A DNA stretch of 54,886 nt from Clostridia bacterium (GCA_017514685.1 JAFWJN010000042.1:1-54886); one strand, 5' to 3'. Positions 32,576-43,173 are shown, numbered from the stretch's first letter. The notes: generated by a model from the letters alone, not told the origin. Program-made: numbers and translations.

Positions 32576-33169
32576 TTATTTTACTGAACGGGCTTTAGTT
32601 TCAGTGCTGTTCTCTTCGTCATCTGACAGCAAACTGCTTTTATTCGGAACCTTGCTTTTTTTTATCGATGTCACCAGGAAGTATACTCCGGTGATCAGCA
32701 GCAGTCCTGCGAACAGCAGATACTGCAGCATACTGGCGCGGTTTGTATTTCCTATGATCTCCCTCAGCTGATTATCCGAAAGTTCCTGTTCCTGAATGAT
32801 TACCTGCAGTTCTCCGTTCAGCAGATAAGTATATACATATCTTCGAACCGTACGAAGTTCCGCCTGATTCTCACGGGCGATCTGTAGATCCATATATTCT
32901 TCATTGCTCACTTCCTGAATGAAAGAAAAACGACCGTCTTCATTTCGGTATTCCACATACTGCAGCAAAACCGTATCGGAATTCTTATCATCTTCAGAAT
33001 TATATGCAGTCCCGTATCCAAAGCTGCTGACATGGAACGGCATCATCCCGTACGAAGTGATCTCTGTCGTTTTAGGCATGGCATTCCATTGAATAAATCC
33101 AACGATTCCAAATGCGATCGCGCCTATAAGAAGGATAATTGCTAATATCAGAGTTGTCCTTTTCTTCAT
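32576..33169 (-). CDS. Two-helix membrane protein with extracytoplasmic domain, function unknown
   Basis: A 197-residue protein. Helices lie at about residues 7-29 (LILAIILLIGAIAFGIVGFI) and 143-165 (QYLLFAGLLLITGVYFLVT). Between them is a soluble, probably external, domain of about 115 residues rich in charged and polar residues (YVEYRNEDGRFSFIQEVSNE). A short charged cytosolic tail follows. I do not recognise the family. Its position behind MutS2 and with HtrA and a two-component system suggests an envelope-linked role. Confidence 0.6.
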   Translation of the reverse strand: MKKRTTLILAIILLIGAIAFGIVGFIQWNAMPKTTEITSYGMMPFHVSSFGYGTAYNSEDDKNSDTVLLQYVEYRNEDGRFSFIQEVSNEEYMDLQIARENQAELRTVRRYVYTYLLNGELQVIIQEQELSDNQLREIIGNTNRASMLQYLLFAGLLLITGVYFLVTSIKKSKVPNKSSLLSDDEENSTETKARSVK

Positions 33170-33187
33170 TTTTTGCCTCTTTGCACC

Positions 33188-35542
33188 TTATTTCAGTGTT
33201 ACGACGGTAACACCCGCATCCCCTTCTCCGTAATTGCCGATGCGAAAGCTTTTTACACGAGGATTGGTTCTCAGATAGGATTGAACGCCTGCGCGAAGCG
33301 CTCCCGTTCCTTTTCCGTGAATAATATTGAACTCTTTTCTGCCGGCCCTAATGCATTGGTCTATATATGCATCGATCTCCAGAACCGCATTATCCACCAG
33401 GTACCCCCTCAGATCCAGCTCATAGCTGAGTGTCTGAATATCTGTCATGATTTCACGGGGGCGGATCGGCGGCTTTTGAGGAGCAGCCGGTTTTTCCGGA
33501 ATTCTCAGGTCTGAAAGAGGAACATACAGTTTTATGACCCCTGACTGAACCTGAACCATCCCCTTGCTGTCCGCAGATTTCAACACATTCGCATCGCTGT
33601 TGATGCTGACAACATGGACTCTCTGTCCCGGGGCAACCGACTTCGGAACCGTTCCTGCCGTATCCTGTGCGGGAGCCGTTGAAGCAAACGCGGACTCGGT
33701 CTGGCGGAGCGCATCTCTTGACGCCTGAATCGCACGCTCCAGAGATTTCGGATCGATGCTCTCCACTTTCCGGAGCTTTGCAATCAGATCCTCCATTTCC
33801 CTTCTTGTCTCAAGAACGACACGCTTAGCATCCTCTTTTGCGGTTTCCCGAATCGCTGCTCTCTCTTCCTTGATTCTTTTTTTCTCTTTTTCAAGTTCTT
33901 CACGAAGTTTCTGGACTTCTGCAAGTTCTTCATGAACTTTTTGCGCAGTCTCTTCCGCAGCTCTTCGCTGGGCTTCAGCTCCGGAGAGAACATCTTCGAA
34001 GGCGACATCTTCATTTTCCAGAAAATCTTTTGCCCTCTCGATGATGTTATCGGAAACGCCAAGCCGCTTACTGATCTCAAATGCATTTGATTTTCCCGGG
34101 ATTCCAATGAACAAGCGGAATGTCGGACAGAGTTTATCCACATCGAACTCCATGGAAGCGTTCTGCATTCCTTCATGCGTTAACGCAAAAGCCTTGATTT
34201 CACTGTAATGCGTTGTGGCAAAAGTAATAGCTCCTGCTTTCTGCAGATATTCCAGAATTGCCTGCGCCAGGGCTGCTCCTTCATTCGGATCTGTACCCGC
34301 GCCAAGTTCATCCAACAGAACAAGCGTATGCTCGTCGGCTTTTTCCAGAATTCCGACAATATTGGTCATATGCGCGGAAAACGTAGATAATGACTGTTCG
34401 ATCGATTGTTCGTCCCCAATATCCGCGAATACTTCATCAAAGACCGCAACATCGCTGTTCTCATCTGCCGGAAGGAACATGCCTGCAGAGGCCATCAGCG
34501 TAAACAGACCGACTGTTTTCAGAGTTACGGTCTTCCCGCCTGTGTTCGGTCCCGTAATAATTAGAGTATTGTATCCGTCACCGATCCAGACAGAGATCGG
34601 GACGACAGTCTTCCGGTCGATCAGAGGATGACGCGCATTCTTGATCCGGATGATATTTTCATTGTTTAGCCTCGGGCAATATGCGCCTTGTTCACGTGCC
34701 AGTTTTGCCTTTGCAAAAATACAATCGATTTTTCCGAGAATCAGCAGACTGGTATACAGTTCATCCGCATATGGAGCGACCAAAGCAGTAAGTCCCGCTA
34801 AAATGCGCTCAATTTCCTGCTTCTCTTCCGCCTGCAGCCGTTTATATTCATTTCCGAGTTCCACAACAGCTGCCGGTTCAACGAAAATGGTCTGTCCCGA
34901 ACTGCTCTGATCATGGACGAGCCCTCCGATCTGCTGGCGGAATTCCGCTTTGACAGGAACGGCATACCTTCCGTTTCGCATCGTGATGATCGGTTCCTGC
35001 AGATATTTCTGGTAGGTTGTGCTCTTGATAATGCTGTTCAGCTTGTCCCTGACACGTTCATTTGTGATCCGCATCTGCCTGCGGATCCTGGCAAGTCCCG
35101 GAGATGCATTGTCACTCATTTCCTCTTCGGAAATGATACATCTCTCGATTTCCTCTTCCACATGCCTATGGGAAGACAGCGGGTTACCAAGGCGGTGCAT
35201 TTCGCTCTCATCGTCTCCCGTAAGCAGGGTCTCCCTTGCTCTTCTGCTGACAGAAAAGCACCTTGCTATTCCGAGCAGATCCGCCATGGAAAGAGAATAC
35301 GCCGCATGGGCGCGGCGCAATGTATCTCTCATATCAGGAAACGCGTCTACAGGCGTACGTCCGGTACGACGGCAGATAGCATCCGCCTCCCATGTCTGAC
35401 GCAAAAGCTGACGGGCCTGTTCCAAATCCGATGTCGGCACGAGCCGTTCCACCTCTGCTTTTCCCATTTCGGAAACAGCAAAGTCCGAACAGATCTGCCG
35501 GATTTTATCGAACTCCAAAGTTGTCAGCGCTCTGGTATTCAT
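33188..35542 (-). CDS. mutS2: MutS2 ATPase/endonuclease with Smr domain
   Basis: A 784-residue protein. After an N-terminal lever region the ATPase has Walker A in GPNTGGKTVTLKT near residue 330 and Walker B in LVLLDELGAGTDPNEGAAL near 410. A long coiled coil follows (EELAEVQKLREELEKEKKR), and the C-terminal Smr nuclease domain has LDLRGYLVD and HGKGTGALR, with the final VTVVTLK. MutS2 suppresses homologous recombination and, in Bacillus, acts on collided ribosomes. It begins 21 bp after htrA in the same operon. Confidence 0.95.
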   Translation of the reverse strand: MNTRALTTLEFDKIRQICSDFAVSEMGKAEVERLVPTSDLEQARQLLRQTWEADAICRRTGRTPVDAFPDMRDTLRRAHAAYSLSMADLLGIARCFSVSRRARETLLTGDDESEMHRLGNPLSSHRHVEEEIERCIISEEEMSDNASPGLARIRRQMRITNERVRDKLNSIIKSTTYQKYLQEPIITMRNGRYAVPVKAEFRQQIGGLVHDQSSSGQTIFVEPAAVVELGNEYKRLQAEEKQEIERILAGLTALVAPYADELYTSLLILGKIDCIFAKAKLAREQGAYCPRLNNENIIRIKNARHPLIDRKTVVPISVWIGDGYNTLIITGPNTGGKTVTLKTVGLFTLMASAGMFLPADENSDVAVFDEVFADIGDEQSIEQSLSTFSAHMTNIVGILEKADEHTLVLLDELGAGTDPNEGAALAQAILEYLQKAGAITFATTHYSEIKAFALTHEGMQNASMEFDVDKLCPTFRLFIGIPGKSNAFEISKRLGVSDNIIERAKDFLENEDVAFEDVLSGAEAQRRAAEETAQKVHEELAEVQKLREELEKEKKRIKEERAAIRETAKEDAKRVVLETRREMEDLIAKLRKVESIDPKSLERAIQASRDALRQTESAFASTAPAQDTAGTVPKSVAPGQRVHVVSINSDANVLKSADSKGMVQVQSGVIKLYVPLSDLRIPEKPAAPQKPPIRPREIMTDIQTLSYELDLRGYLVDNAVLEIDAYIDQCIRAGRKEFNIIHGKGTGALRAGVQSYLRTNPRVKSFRIGNYGEGDAGVTVVTLK

Positions 35543-35563
35543 TAAATCTCTCCTGTTGCCGTT

Positions 35564-36883
35564 TTACGGCATCTTATTCAAATCTCCTATGGTAATGGTC
35601 AGATCGATTATTTCACCGTTTCTGTTCACCGTGAATACGATCTGCTCCCCGATTTCTGTATGTTCCCGGATGTAATAAACAATTTCAAGATAATCCGTAA
35701 ATGTTTGTCCGTCTACAGAAACAATCAGGTCGTTCTCTTTCATTCCAGCGATATCAGCAGGTCCGCCAGGGGTCACGGATGCTACATACGGACCGGCAAT
35801 CGTATTATCCTCCATTGCCTGTTCCTGAGTCCGCTGCCCGACCATAATGCCGATGCCTGGACGCGGTACGCTGCCGGTCTCGATCAGCTGGGACGCAATC
35901 TCATATACCCGGTTGATCGGAAGTGCGAAGCCGATTCCCTCGGCTGAAATCGCGTTGCCGTTGGAATCATATCCCGCCGTGACGCTCTTTGCACTGTTCA
36001 TTCCGATGACACAGCCGGCCATATTGATCAACGGACCGCCGCTGTTTCCGAGATTGATTGCCGCATCGGTCTGTAGGTAGGTATTCGTATATCCTTCAAT
36101 CGTCACCTGACGGCTCAGCGCGCTGATAATGCCGAAAGTCACGGAACCGTGGAGTTCACTTTCCACCGGATCCCCGATTGCGAAAACAAATTCTCCGACG
36201 CGAAGTTTTTCCGAATCGCCGAGAGGCAGTGCAGTCAGTCCTTCCTGCTCAATTTTGATCACTGCGATATCGCTTGTTTTATCTGAACCGACAATTTTCG
36301 CATCATACTCTTCGCCCGAATGGCTGATAACCGTTACCTTCTCCGCTTTTTCGATCACATGAGCATTTGTAACGATGTAGCCGTTTGTCGTTATGATAAA
36401 GCCCGAACCGCTTCCCCATTCAGCCAACGTATTGGTTTTCTCGTAAGTCTGCCAGTTGATAACCCCGACTACACCCGGGGCTACCGCTTCAATCACATCA
36501 GGCAAACTCTCGAAAGAGTTTTCAAACGGCTGTGCAGTATTATCCTTGAAATCCGGGTCCGGCACGTAAGTCGGCGTCGGTTCAGGGGTAACCACAGGAG
36601 CCGGAGTTACTTCCGCGCTTTTTGATTCACCCGGTACCGTCGGAGTAGGATAAGAGTATTCGTAGCGATAGCCGTGATTATCAAATCGCTGGAAAAACCG
36701 CTCGAAGAAAGATCCGTCAGCTATTGCCTGCATACTTCTGACGCCCAGTGCGCAGCAGGCGGTAAACGCTATTAAAATCAATACAAGAAGCACTACAATC
36801 CATATATTGCCGGCGCGCCGTTCCCGTCTCAATGACGGATCGTTTTCATAATCTGCCGGATAAATAATCGGTTTACGTGACAT
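35564..36883 (-). CDS. HtrA/DegP-like membrane-anchored serine protease with PDZ domain
   Basis: A 439-residue protein. I use the ATG at 36883 (MSRKPIIYP), with GGAGG six bases before it. One membrane helix lies at about residues 28-50, then a Pro/Thr-rich linker (PTPTVPGESKS), then the trypsin-like domain: His in TNAHVI, Asp in KTSDIAVIKI and Ser in NLGNSGGPLIN. The PDZ domain near residues 330-430 has GPADIAGMKENDLIVSVDGQ. It should degrade or refold misfolded proteins at the outer face. The start overlaps the histidine-kinase stop by about 11 bp, linking expression to the two-component system. Confidence 0.93.
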   Translation of the reverse strand: MSRKPIIYPADYENDPSLRRERRAGNIWIVVLLVLILIAFTACCALGVRSMQAIADGSFFERFFQRFDNHGYRYEYSYPTPTVPGESKSAEVTPAPVVTPEPTPTYVPDPDFKDNTAQPFENSFESLPDVIEAVAPGVVGVINWQTYEKTNTLAEWGSGSGFIITTNGYIVTNAHVIEKAEKVTVISHSGEEYDAKIVGSDKTSDIAVIKIEQEGLTALPLGDSEKLRVGEFVFAIGDPVESELHGSVTFGIISALSRQVTIEGYTNTYLQTDAAINLGNSGGPLINMAGCVIGMNSAKSVTAGYDSNGNAISAEGIGFALPINRVYEIASQLIETGSVPRPGIGIMVGQRTQEQAMEDNTIAGPYVASVTPGGPADIAGMKENDLIVSVDGQTFTDYLEIVYYIREHTEIGEQIVFTVNRNGEIIDLTITIGDLNKMP

Positions 36884-38327
36884 CGTGTTTTCCTCCATCT
36901 GTCATTCTCTTCATCATGCCCGCATGCTGAAGAGTAAATGTAAATTGTGTTCCGCGCCCTCTGGTGCTTCGCACTGTAATTGTCTGTCCATGCTGCTCAA
37001 TAATACGCTTCACGATTGAAAGACCCAACCCGGATCCAACTGTCGGTGACGGCGTATGCGCTTTTTCCACCTTATAGAAACGGTCGAAAATATGCGGGAT
37101 ATCTTCCTGCGGAATGCCGACGCCGTTATCCTTCACGGTGACATAGACTTCTCTGCGCATGGAATAAGTCGAAACGCTGACCGTTTGTCCGATCCCGGAA
37201 TATTTGATTGCGTTATCGATCAGATTTCTGAGTACCTGGCTGATCTGCGTACTATCCGCATAAACGTAACACTGCTCCTGCGCAAACCGGACTTCCATTT
37301 CCATATTCCGTTCCGAAAGACGCGCTTCAAACGTGATCAGTGTTCTCCGGATCAGTTCGTTGATGTCAAAGGTCTCAAAGTGCAGTTCGATCATGCCGGA
37401 CTCGATCCTTGAAAGGTCGAGCAGGTCATTGACCATCGCCGTCATTCTGCGGGTCTCAGCCAGAACAATACCGATATACTCCGGAAACTGCTCCTGCGGA
37501 ATCGTTCCGTCCTGCATCGCTTCCAGAAAGCCCTTCATCGAGGTCAGAGGAGACCGCAGTTCGTGAGAAACGTTTGCAACAAAGCTTCTTCTGGTATTGT
37601 CCAGGTCCTTGATCTGCTCCGCCATCTCATTGAAGCTTCTTCCCAGCTGTGCAGCTTCATCCTTGCCCTTGATCGATATCCTCTGGGAAAAATCTCCGCG
37701 TGAATAGCACTGCACAATATGATTGATTTCCACAAACGGATCGATCAGCCTGTGCGTATTGTAGTAGGAAAGAAGCACCGATCCCAGGAATGCCAGCAGC
37801 GAAAGCAGCAGCGTCCACAACAGCAGCTCCGCAGAATGTCTGTTGATGGAACTGATATCCGTGTGGACCAGCAGGATCTGGGATTCCGAGCCGTGTTTCC
37901 ACGTTCGATACAGAGACAGTACCGGAAACTCAGGATGACGAAAATACCGGCTCATGGTATCGCCTACGGGAGAAGCAGTTGCGATCACAGTGTTATATGC
38001 TGTGTCCGTCGGATCGGCAACGGAGAAAGATTTCCACCGCTCGTCCGAATAATATGATCGAACGGATCCGTGAGAATCGATCCGTTCGATCAAAAAGTCT
38101 CCATCCGCAGCGATCTTCTGAAAGACCTGATCAGGTTCTTCGCCCTGCTGAATCAAGGAATCGATCGCCTGTGACCTGTTATAAAGTAAGGACCTTACAT
38201 CCTGTACGTTTTGAGTCCGGACCACCAGTGTGAGAACTCCTCCCATCAGAAGAATTACCGCCAGCGCCGCAAGACTCTGTGTGAAAAGGATTCTCGAGAA
38301 GATGGTCTTAAACCGCAGTCTTCGCAT
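36873..38327 (-). CDS. Sensor histidine kinase (OmpR-partner type) with HAMP domain
   Basis: A 484-residue kinase. Helices at about 12-35 and 165-188 flank an extracytoplasmic sensor of some 130 residues. A HAMP domain follows, then the phospho-acceptor in VANVSHELRSPLTSMKGFLE. The ATPase domain has NAIKYSG, KDNGVGIPQEDIPHIFDRFY and SGLGLSIVKRIIEQHG. It would phosphorylate the response regulator encoded 9 bp upstream in the operon. The genes that follow (HtrA, MutS2) suggest an envelope or general stress signal; the ligand is unknown. Confidence 0.93.
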   Translation of the reverse strand: MRRLRFKTIFSRILFTQSLAALAVILLMGGVLTLVVRTQNVQDVRSLLYNRSQAIDSLIQQGEEPDQVFQKIAADGDFLIERIDSHGSVRSYYSDERWKSFSVADPTDTAYNTVIATASPVGDTMSRYFRHPEFPVLSLYRTWKHGSESQILLVHTDISSINRHSAELLLWTLLLSLLAFLGSVLLSYYNTHRLIDPFVEINHIVQCYSRGDFSQRISIKGKDEAAQLGRSFNEMAEQIKDLDNTRRSFVANVSHELRSPLTSMKGFLEAMQDGTIPQEQFPEYIGIVLAETRRMTAMVNDLLDLSRIESGMIELHFETFDINELIRRTLITFEARLSERNMEMEVRFAQEQCYVYADSTQISQVLRNLIDNAIKYSGIGQTVSVSTYSMRREVYVTVKDNGVGIPQEDIPHIFDRFYKVEKAHTPSPTVGSGLGLSIVKRIIEQHGQTITVRSTRGRGTQFTFTLQHAGMMKRMTDGGKHDVT

Positions 38328-38336
38328 ACCCTTTGA

Positions 38337-39020
38337 TTACGAACGTAGTTCGAACTTGTAACCTACTCCCCAAACCGTTTTCAACTGCCACGCATCACGT
38401 TCTCCGAGTTTTTCACGGATTCTCTTCACGTGTACGTCGACCGTTCTGGAATCGCCGAAGAAATCAAATCCCCATACCTGCTCAAGCAGCTGTTCTCTTG
38501 TAAACACCTTACCGCTGTGAGAAGCCAGGAAATACAGCAGTTCGATTTCTTTAGGCGGCATATCGATCGCTTCACCGTCCAGAATCACTGAATAGTTTTC
38601 AAGCGAAATCTGCAGATCCGGAAAATCAACCGTCTTTTCCATCTCTGTCTGAGGTGAAAATCTGCGCAGAACCGCTTTGATCCTGGCAACCAGCTCGTTG
38701 GAATCAAAGGGCTTGGCAATATAATCATCTGCGCCGAGTTCGAGCCCGCGGACACGCTCCCCTGTATCTCCCTTTGCGGTCAGCATGATGACCGGAGTCT
38801 TGCTCTCCTGACGGATCTCATGCAGGATTGACCAGCCATCCTGTCCGGGCAGCATGACGTCAAGAACCACAAGGGTCGGATGTACGGACCGGAAAGTGGA
38901 CATGGCATCATAGCCGGTTGTGCACGTTACGACATCATACCCTGCTTTCTTCAGATAGAGTTCTATGATGGCCAGAATATTCCTGTCATCATCAATCACT
39001 AGAATGGTGTTGTTTTCCAT
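38337..39020 (-). CDS. OmpR/PhoB-family response regulator
   Basis: A 227-residue regulator. The receiver has the acidic pair in VIDDDRNI, the phospho-acceptor in LVVLDVMLPGQDG, the switch threonine in MLTAKGD and the lysine in YIAKPFD. The C-terminal winged helix (IEMPPKEIELLYFL-like: AIDMPPKEIELLYFLASHSG) includes TREQLLEQVWGFDFFGDSRT and the recognition segment VDVHVKRIREKLG. It controls genes after phosphorylation by the kinase encoded next. It lies 11 bp behind the DUF523 gene. Confidence 0.95.
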   Translation of the reverse strand: MENNTILVIDDDRNILAIIELYLKKAGYDVVTCTTGYDAMSTFRSVHPTLVVLDVMLPGQDGWSILHEIRQESKTPVIMLTAKGDTGERVRGLELGADDYIAKPFDSNELVARIKAVLRRFSPQTEMEKTVDFPDLQISLENYSVILDGEAIDMPPKEIELLYFLASHSGKVFTREQLLEQVWGFDFFGDSRTVDVHVKRIREKLGERDAWQLKTVWGVGYKFELRS

Positions 39021-39031
39021 AAGCTCCTCCG

Positions 39032-39442
39032 TTATTCTCTCAGTTCCACGGATATTCCGTTATGTTCCAGCAGCTCAGCGGTTACTCCATCGCCGTCGGT
39101 CAGTTTTCCGGAAAAGGTCCCGTCATAGATTCTTCCTTTTCCACAGGAAGGACTTCTTGCCTTCAGGATTGCCTTGTCACATCCATATAAGCGTGCAAGA
39201 CGAAGTACTTCAGCCGCTCCAGAGGCAAATGCTTCTGTTTTGTCAGTTCCATCAAAGGCCATCACTCTTCCGTCCGGAACTCTTTCACACGGAATTCTCG
39301 GACACGGAAGGCCGCCAAGCATTTCAGGACAAACAGGCAGAGCTTTTCCTTCCCGAACCAATTCAGCAATGGTTTCGTCTACGGTGATCTTCCCGTCATA
39401 TCTGCATCGGAAACCGGCAAGGCAGGCACTGACCAAATACAT
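39032..39442 (-). CDS. DUF523 family protein
   Basis: A 136-residue protein starting MYLVSACLAGFRCRYDGKIT at the ATG at 39442 with GAGG upstream; a GTG at 39457 is in frame. It has the family's cysteines: SACLAG, FRCRYDG, PVCPEMLGGLPCPRIPCER and RSPSCGKGRIYDG. The Cys pattern suggests an iron-sulfur or thiol role; the function is not established (some relatives are linked to thiouracil desulfuration). It is the first gene of the long operon leading to the two-component system and HtrA. Confidence 0.88.
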   Translation of the reverse strand: MYLVSACLAGFRCRYDGKITVDETIAELVREGKALPVCPEMLGGLPCPRIPCERVPDGRVMAFDGTDKTEAFASGAAEVLRLARLYGCDKAILKARSPSCGKGRIYDGTFSGKLTDGDGVTAELLEHNGISVELRE

Positions 39443-39470
39443 CGCATAGTACCTCACATTAAGTCAATAT

Positions 39471-39499
39471 ATTTTAACACATTCTTTTCATTCTGTCTA
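39471..39499 (-). promoter_or_regulatory. Promoter of the DUF523-two-component-HtrA-MutS2 operon
   Basis: On the minus strand TAGACA (39499-39494), 17 bases and TAAAAT (39476-39471). The DUF523 start is 28 bp downstream. The region between this and the gpmI terminator holds nothing else. Confidence 0.65.
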
Positions 39500-39559
39500 T
39501 ACTTTGTGTTTTTTTCACGATTCTCTCAAAACTGTTTTACAACTATTCCGCATTTATAC

Positions 39560-39590
39560 CACAAAAACCGGGAGCGATAAAGCTCCCGGT
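39560..39590 (-). terminator. Terminator after gpmI
   Basis: A 9-bp stem (accgggagc / gctcccggt) with a 6-base loop is followed on the minus strand by TTTTGTGG. It ends the ruvC-to-gpmI operon 18 bp past the gpmI stop. Confidence 0.85.
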
Positions 39591-39607
39591 TCCGTTTGCA
39601 GTTTACG

Positions 39608-41155
39608 TTACTGTTCGATTAATGTTTTTCCTGTCATTTCCGCAGGAACGGGAATCCCCATCAGCTGCAGCAGTGTCGGCGCCAGATCGCTGAGACGTCC
39701 GTCTTCGCGAAGCGTGACATTCTTGTAGGAGTCGCCTACCAACACACACGGAACAGGAAGCGTCGTATGTGCTGTAAACGGTGCATTCAACTTTTCATCC
39801 CACATCAATTCACAGTTTCCGTGATCAGCTGTGATCAGGCACTGTCCTCCTGTCGCCAGAATCGCATCCACCACCGTCTGCAGGCAGATATCCACTGCAT
39901 GAACCGCTTTCACCGCCGCTTCCATCACGCCGGTATGACCCACCATGTCCGGATTCGCAAAGTTCAGAATCATAAGATCGTATTTGCCGCTCTCGATCCT
40001 TTCTTTTGCGTTCGCAGCCACTTCGTATGCACTCATTTCCGGCTTCAGGTCATACGTAGCAACCTTTGGGGACGGAACCAGGCATCTGTCTTCATTCGGA
40101 TTAGGTGCTTCCACTCCTCCGTTGAAGAAGAACGTGACATGCGCATACTTTTCCGTTTCCGCAATACGCAGCTGCGTCTTTCCCAGTGAAGCAAGATATT
40201 CACCAAGCGTGTTCTTCAGTGTCTGCGGTTTAAATGCGACATGCAGTGCATTCTCAAAGCTCTTGTCGTACTGTGTCATAGAAACATAGTACAGCGGGAA
40301 CCATCCGTATCTGCGTTCAAAGCCCGTAAAGTCTTCAAAGATATAGGAACGGGTGATCTCTCTTGCACGGTCGGGACGGAAATTGAAGAAAATCACACTG
40401 TCATTTTTCTGAATGGTCGTCAGCGGTTTCCCGTTTTCCGTAATGACGGTCGGCTTTACGAATTCATCGGTGTCACCGCGGTCATAACTCTTCTGCATTG
40501 CATCAGGGCCGTTGTCAGCGGTCAAACCTTCGCCGTATGTCAGCGCTGCATATGCCTGCTGAACACGCTCAAACCGGTTATCACGGTCCATCGCATAGAA
40601 ACGGCCGGAAACGGTGGCGATCCTTCCCGCACCGATCTCTTTCAGTTTTGCTTCGATCTGTTCGAGATATCCTTTTCCGGAAGCAGGAGGCGTATCGCGT
40701 CCGTCCATAAAGCAGTGCAGAAAGACTTTCTTCAGGCCGTTCCGCTTTGCAAGTTCCACCAGCGCATACAGATGTTCCAGAGAACTATGCACACCGCCAT
40801 CCGAGCAAAGACCCAAAAGGTGCAGCGAGGAATCATTTGCTTTGCAGTTTTCAACCGCGCCCATAAAGGCTGGATTCTCAAAGAAATCCCCATCCTTGAT
40901 GGACTTGGTGATTCTTGTCAGTTCCTGATAGACGATTCTGCCGGCTCCGATATTCAGATGTCCTACTTCGGAATTGCCCATCTGACCGTCCGGAAGACCG
41001 ACATCCATTCCGCTGGCTCCGATGGTCGTATGGGGGCAACTGTTCCACAGGCGCATGAAATGCTCCGCGCCATCTGTAAGAATCGCATTATATTGTTTCT
41101 CTGTACGGTATCCGAATCCGTCGAGAATAATCAGAGCAGTAATCGGTTTCATCAA
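39608..41155 (-). CDS. gpmI: 2,3-bisphosphoglycerate-independent phosphoglycerate mutase
   Basis: A 515-residue enzyme that interconverts 3- and 2-phosphoglycerate in the cytosol using two metals and a phosphoserine. It begins [13 protein letters not shown] (metal-binding Asp) and has [14 protein letters not shown], where the Ser is the phospho-acceptor, GRDTPPASG, and the late metal motifs [12 protein letters not shown] and [11 protein letters not shown]. The length is that of GpmI. The start overlaps the tpiA stop by 4 bp, so it is translated with triose-phosphate isomerase and Pgk as a glycolytic block. Confidence 0.97.
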   Translation of the reverse strand: MMKPITALIILDGFGYRTEKQYNAILTDGAEHFMRLWNSCPHTTIGASGMDVGLPDGQMGNSEVGHLNIGAGRIVYQELTRITKSIKDGDFFENPAFMGAVENCKANDSSLHLLGLCSDGGVHSSLEHLYALVELAKRNGLKKVFLHCFMDGRDTPPASGKGYLEQIEAKLKEIGAGRIATVSGRFYAMDRDNRFERVQQAYAALTYGEGLTADNGPDAMQKSYDRGDTDEFVKPTVITENGKPLTTIQKNDSVIFFNFRPDRAREITRSYIFEDFTGFERRYGWFPLYYVSMTQYDKSFENALHVAFKPQTLKNTLGEYLASLGKTQLRIAETEKYAHVTFFFNGGVEAPNPNEDRCLVPSPKVATYDLKPEMSAYEVAANAKERIESGKYDLMILNFANPDMVGHTGVMEAAVKAVHAVDICLQTVVDAILATGGQCLITADHGNCELMWDEKLNAPFTAHTTLPVPCVLVGDSYKNVTLREDGRLSDLAPTLLQLMGIPVPAEMTGKTLIEQ

Positions 41156-41898
41156 TAATTGACCACCTTGGAGAAATCATCCGGCTTCAGGCTTGCTCCG
41201 CCGATCAGACCGCCGTCGATCTCAGGCATTGCCATCAGTTCGGAAGCATTCTTCGGATTCATGCTTCCGCCATACTGAATGCGAACTTCATCTCCGGTTT
41301 CTTTTCCGAACTTGCCGCGGATCGCGTCACGAATGACTGCGATCGTTGCATTCGCATCTTCCTTCGTAGCGGTCTTGCCGGTTCCGATTGCCCAGATAGG
41401 CTCATAAGCAACGACCAGAGACTTGACCTGCTCCTCTGTTAATCCGTCAAGATCAGCAACGATCTGGCCGGAAACGATCTCATCGGTAATGCCTGCTTCA
41501 CGCTGCTCCAGAGATTCGCCGACGCAGATGATCGGTACGAGACCGGCTGCCAGTGCGGCTTTCACTCTCTTGTTGACCGTCTCATCCGTCTCACCGAAGT
41601 ACTGACGACGTTCGCTGTGTCCGATGATAACATACTGTACACCGCGGGCAAGCAGCATCTTCGCGGAAATTTCTCCTGTGAAAGCACCCTTTTCAGCCCA
41701 GTGAACATTCTGTGCACCGAGTTTGATATTGGTTCCCTCGATCAGCTTTGCGACACAGCAAAGATCAACATAAGGAGGGCATACCACTACTTCGCACTTT
41801 GCATCCTTCACCAGCGGGATCAGGGCTGTAACCAGTTCTTTCGCCTCATCAGGCGTCATGTTCATTTTCCAGTTTCCTGCAATAATGGGTTTTCTCAT
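41152..41898 (-). CDS. tpiA: Triose-phosphate isomerase
   Basis: A 248-residue TIM barrel. Catalytic Lys is in IAGNWKMNM, His in [17 protein letters not shown], and Glu in [16 protein letters not shown]; the phosphate-binding GG is in [11 protein letters not shown]. It converts dihydroxyacetone phosphate and glyceraldehyde 3-phosphate. It lies 22 bp after pgk and overlaps gpmI by 4 bp. Confidence 0.98.
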   Translation of the reverse strand: MRKPIIAGNWKMNMTPDEAKELVTALIPLVKDAKCEVVVCPPYVDLCCVAKLIEGTNIKLGAQNVHWAEKGAFTGEISAKMLLARGVQYVIIGHSERRQYFGETDETVNKRVKAALAAGLVPIICVGESLEQREAGITDEIVSGQIVADLDGLTEEQVKSLVVAYEPIWAIGTGKTATKEDANATIAVIRDAIRGKFGKETGDEVRIQYGGSMNPKNASELMAMPEIDGGLIGGASLKPDDFSKVVNY

Positions 41899-41920
41899 TA
41901 TTCAATACCTCGTTTGATTC

Positions 41921-43108
41921 TTATTTATCGTTCAGAACTGCAACACCGGGAAGGATCTTGCCTTCGAGGAATTCCAGAGAAGCTCCGCCGCCCGTGGAGA
42001 TATGCGTGATCTTGTCAGCAAAGCCGAGCTTTTTGACAGCAGACGCGGAATCGCCGCCTCCGACGATCGTCGTGCCTTCGCAATCTGCGCATGCCTGAGC
42101 AACTGCTTTGGTTCCGACTGCGAACGCCGGCATCTCGAATACGCCCATCGGTCCGTTCCAGATAACGGTCTTTGCTTCAACAATCGTCTTGCGGAAGAGT
42201 TCAATCGTCTTCTCGCCGATGTCAAGGCCCATCCATCCGGCAGGAATCTGATCCACCGGAACAGTCTTATGTTCTGCATCCGGCGCATATGCTGTTGCAA
42301 CAACGGTATCGATTGGGAGAAGCAGGTTGACCTTGCGCTCTTTCGCTTCTGCCATCAGCTCTTTTGCAAGCTCGATGCTGTCGGCATCCAGCAGAGAAGT
42401 GCCGATCTCATAGCCCATTGCCTTGAAGAAGGTATAAGCCATACCGCCGCCGATGATCAGGCTGTCGCACTTCTGAAGGAGATTCTTGATGACGCCGATC
42501 TTATCCGCAACTTTCGCGCCGCCGAGGATCGCAACAAAAGGACGCTCCGGATTCTCAAGAGCCTTACCCATGATTCCGAGTTCTTTTCCAATCAGATAAC
42601 CCGCAACTGCCGGGATGTAATTTGCAACACCTGCGGTGGAAGCGTGTGCACGATGGACTGTACCGAATGCATCCGATACAAAGATGTCTGCCAGATCCGC
42701 AAGAGCTTTTGCAAACGCCGGATCATTCTTTTCCTCTTCCTTATGAAAACGGGTATTCTCAAGAAGAACGATTTCTCCCTCTTTCATGTCCGCAATTGCG
42801 GCTTTTGCGCTTTCGCCGATCGTATCTTCCGCAAACCAGATGCGGGTATCCGGCAACAGCTCAGCGAGTCTCTGACCGACAGGTGCCAGCGAATATTTGA
42901 GATTTACCTCTCCCTTCGGGCGGCCAAGATGCGAGCACAGAATTACCTTCGCATTGTGCGCAAGCAGATACTTAATTGTGGGTAGTGCTGCAACAATGCG
43001 CTTGTCATCCGAAACCTTACCGTCTTCTGTCAGGGGGACATTAAAATCAACACGGACAAGAACTTTCTTTCCTTCGACCTGAATGTCTTCAATTGTTTTT
43101 TTTGCCAT
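41921..43108 (-). CDS. pgk: Phosphoglycerate kinase
   Basis: A 395-residue kinase. Conserved substrate and nucleotide motifs are [34 protein letters not shown] and the C-terminal [10 protein letters not shown] and [12 protein letters not shown]. It makes ATP from 1,3-bisphosphoglycerate. In many Bacillota a gapA gene precedes pgk; here the preceding gene is the DivIVA-like coiled-coil protein, with a 65-bp gap that contains no clear promoter, so pgk is probably read from the ruvC promoter as well. Confidence 0.98.
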   Translation of the reverse strand: MAKKTIEDIQVEGKKVLVRVDFNVPLTEDGKVSDDKRIVAALPTIKYLLAHNAKVILCSHLGRPKGEVNLKYSLAPVGQRLAELLPDTRIWFAEDTIGESAKAAIADMKEGEIVLLENTRFHKEEEKNDPAFAKALADLADIFVSDAFGTVHRAHASTAGVANYIPAVAGYLIGKELGIMGKALENPERPFVAILGGAKVADKIGVIKNLLQKCDSLIIGGGMAYTFFKAMGYEIGTSLLDADSIELAKELMAEAKERKVNLLLPIDTVVATAYAPDAEHKTVPVDQIPAGWMGLDIGEKTIELFRKTIVEAKTVIWNGPMGVFEMPAFAVGTKAVAQACADCEGTTIVGGGDSASAVKKLGFADKITHISTGGGASLEFLEGKILPGVAVLNDK

Positions 43109-43173
43109 AATCTTCCATTCCTTTCTTAGTTATGCAGTTATGTTCAACAGCCGATAGCTGTTTGCATCCTTCT

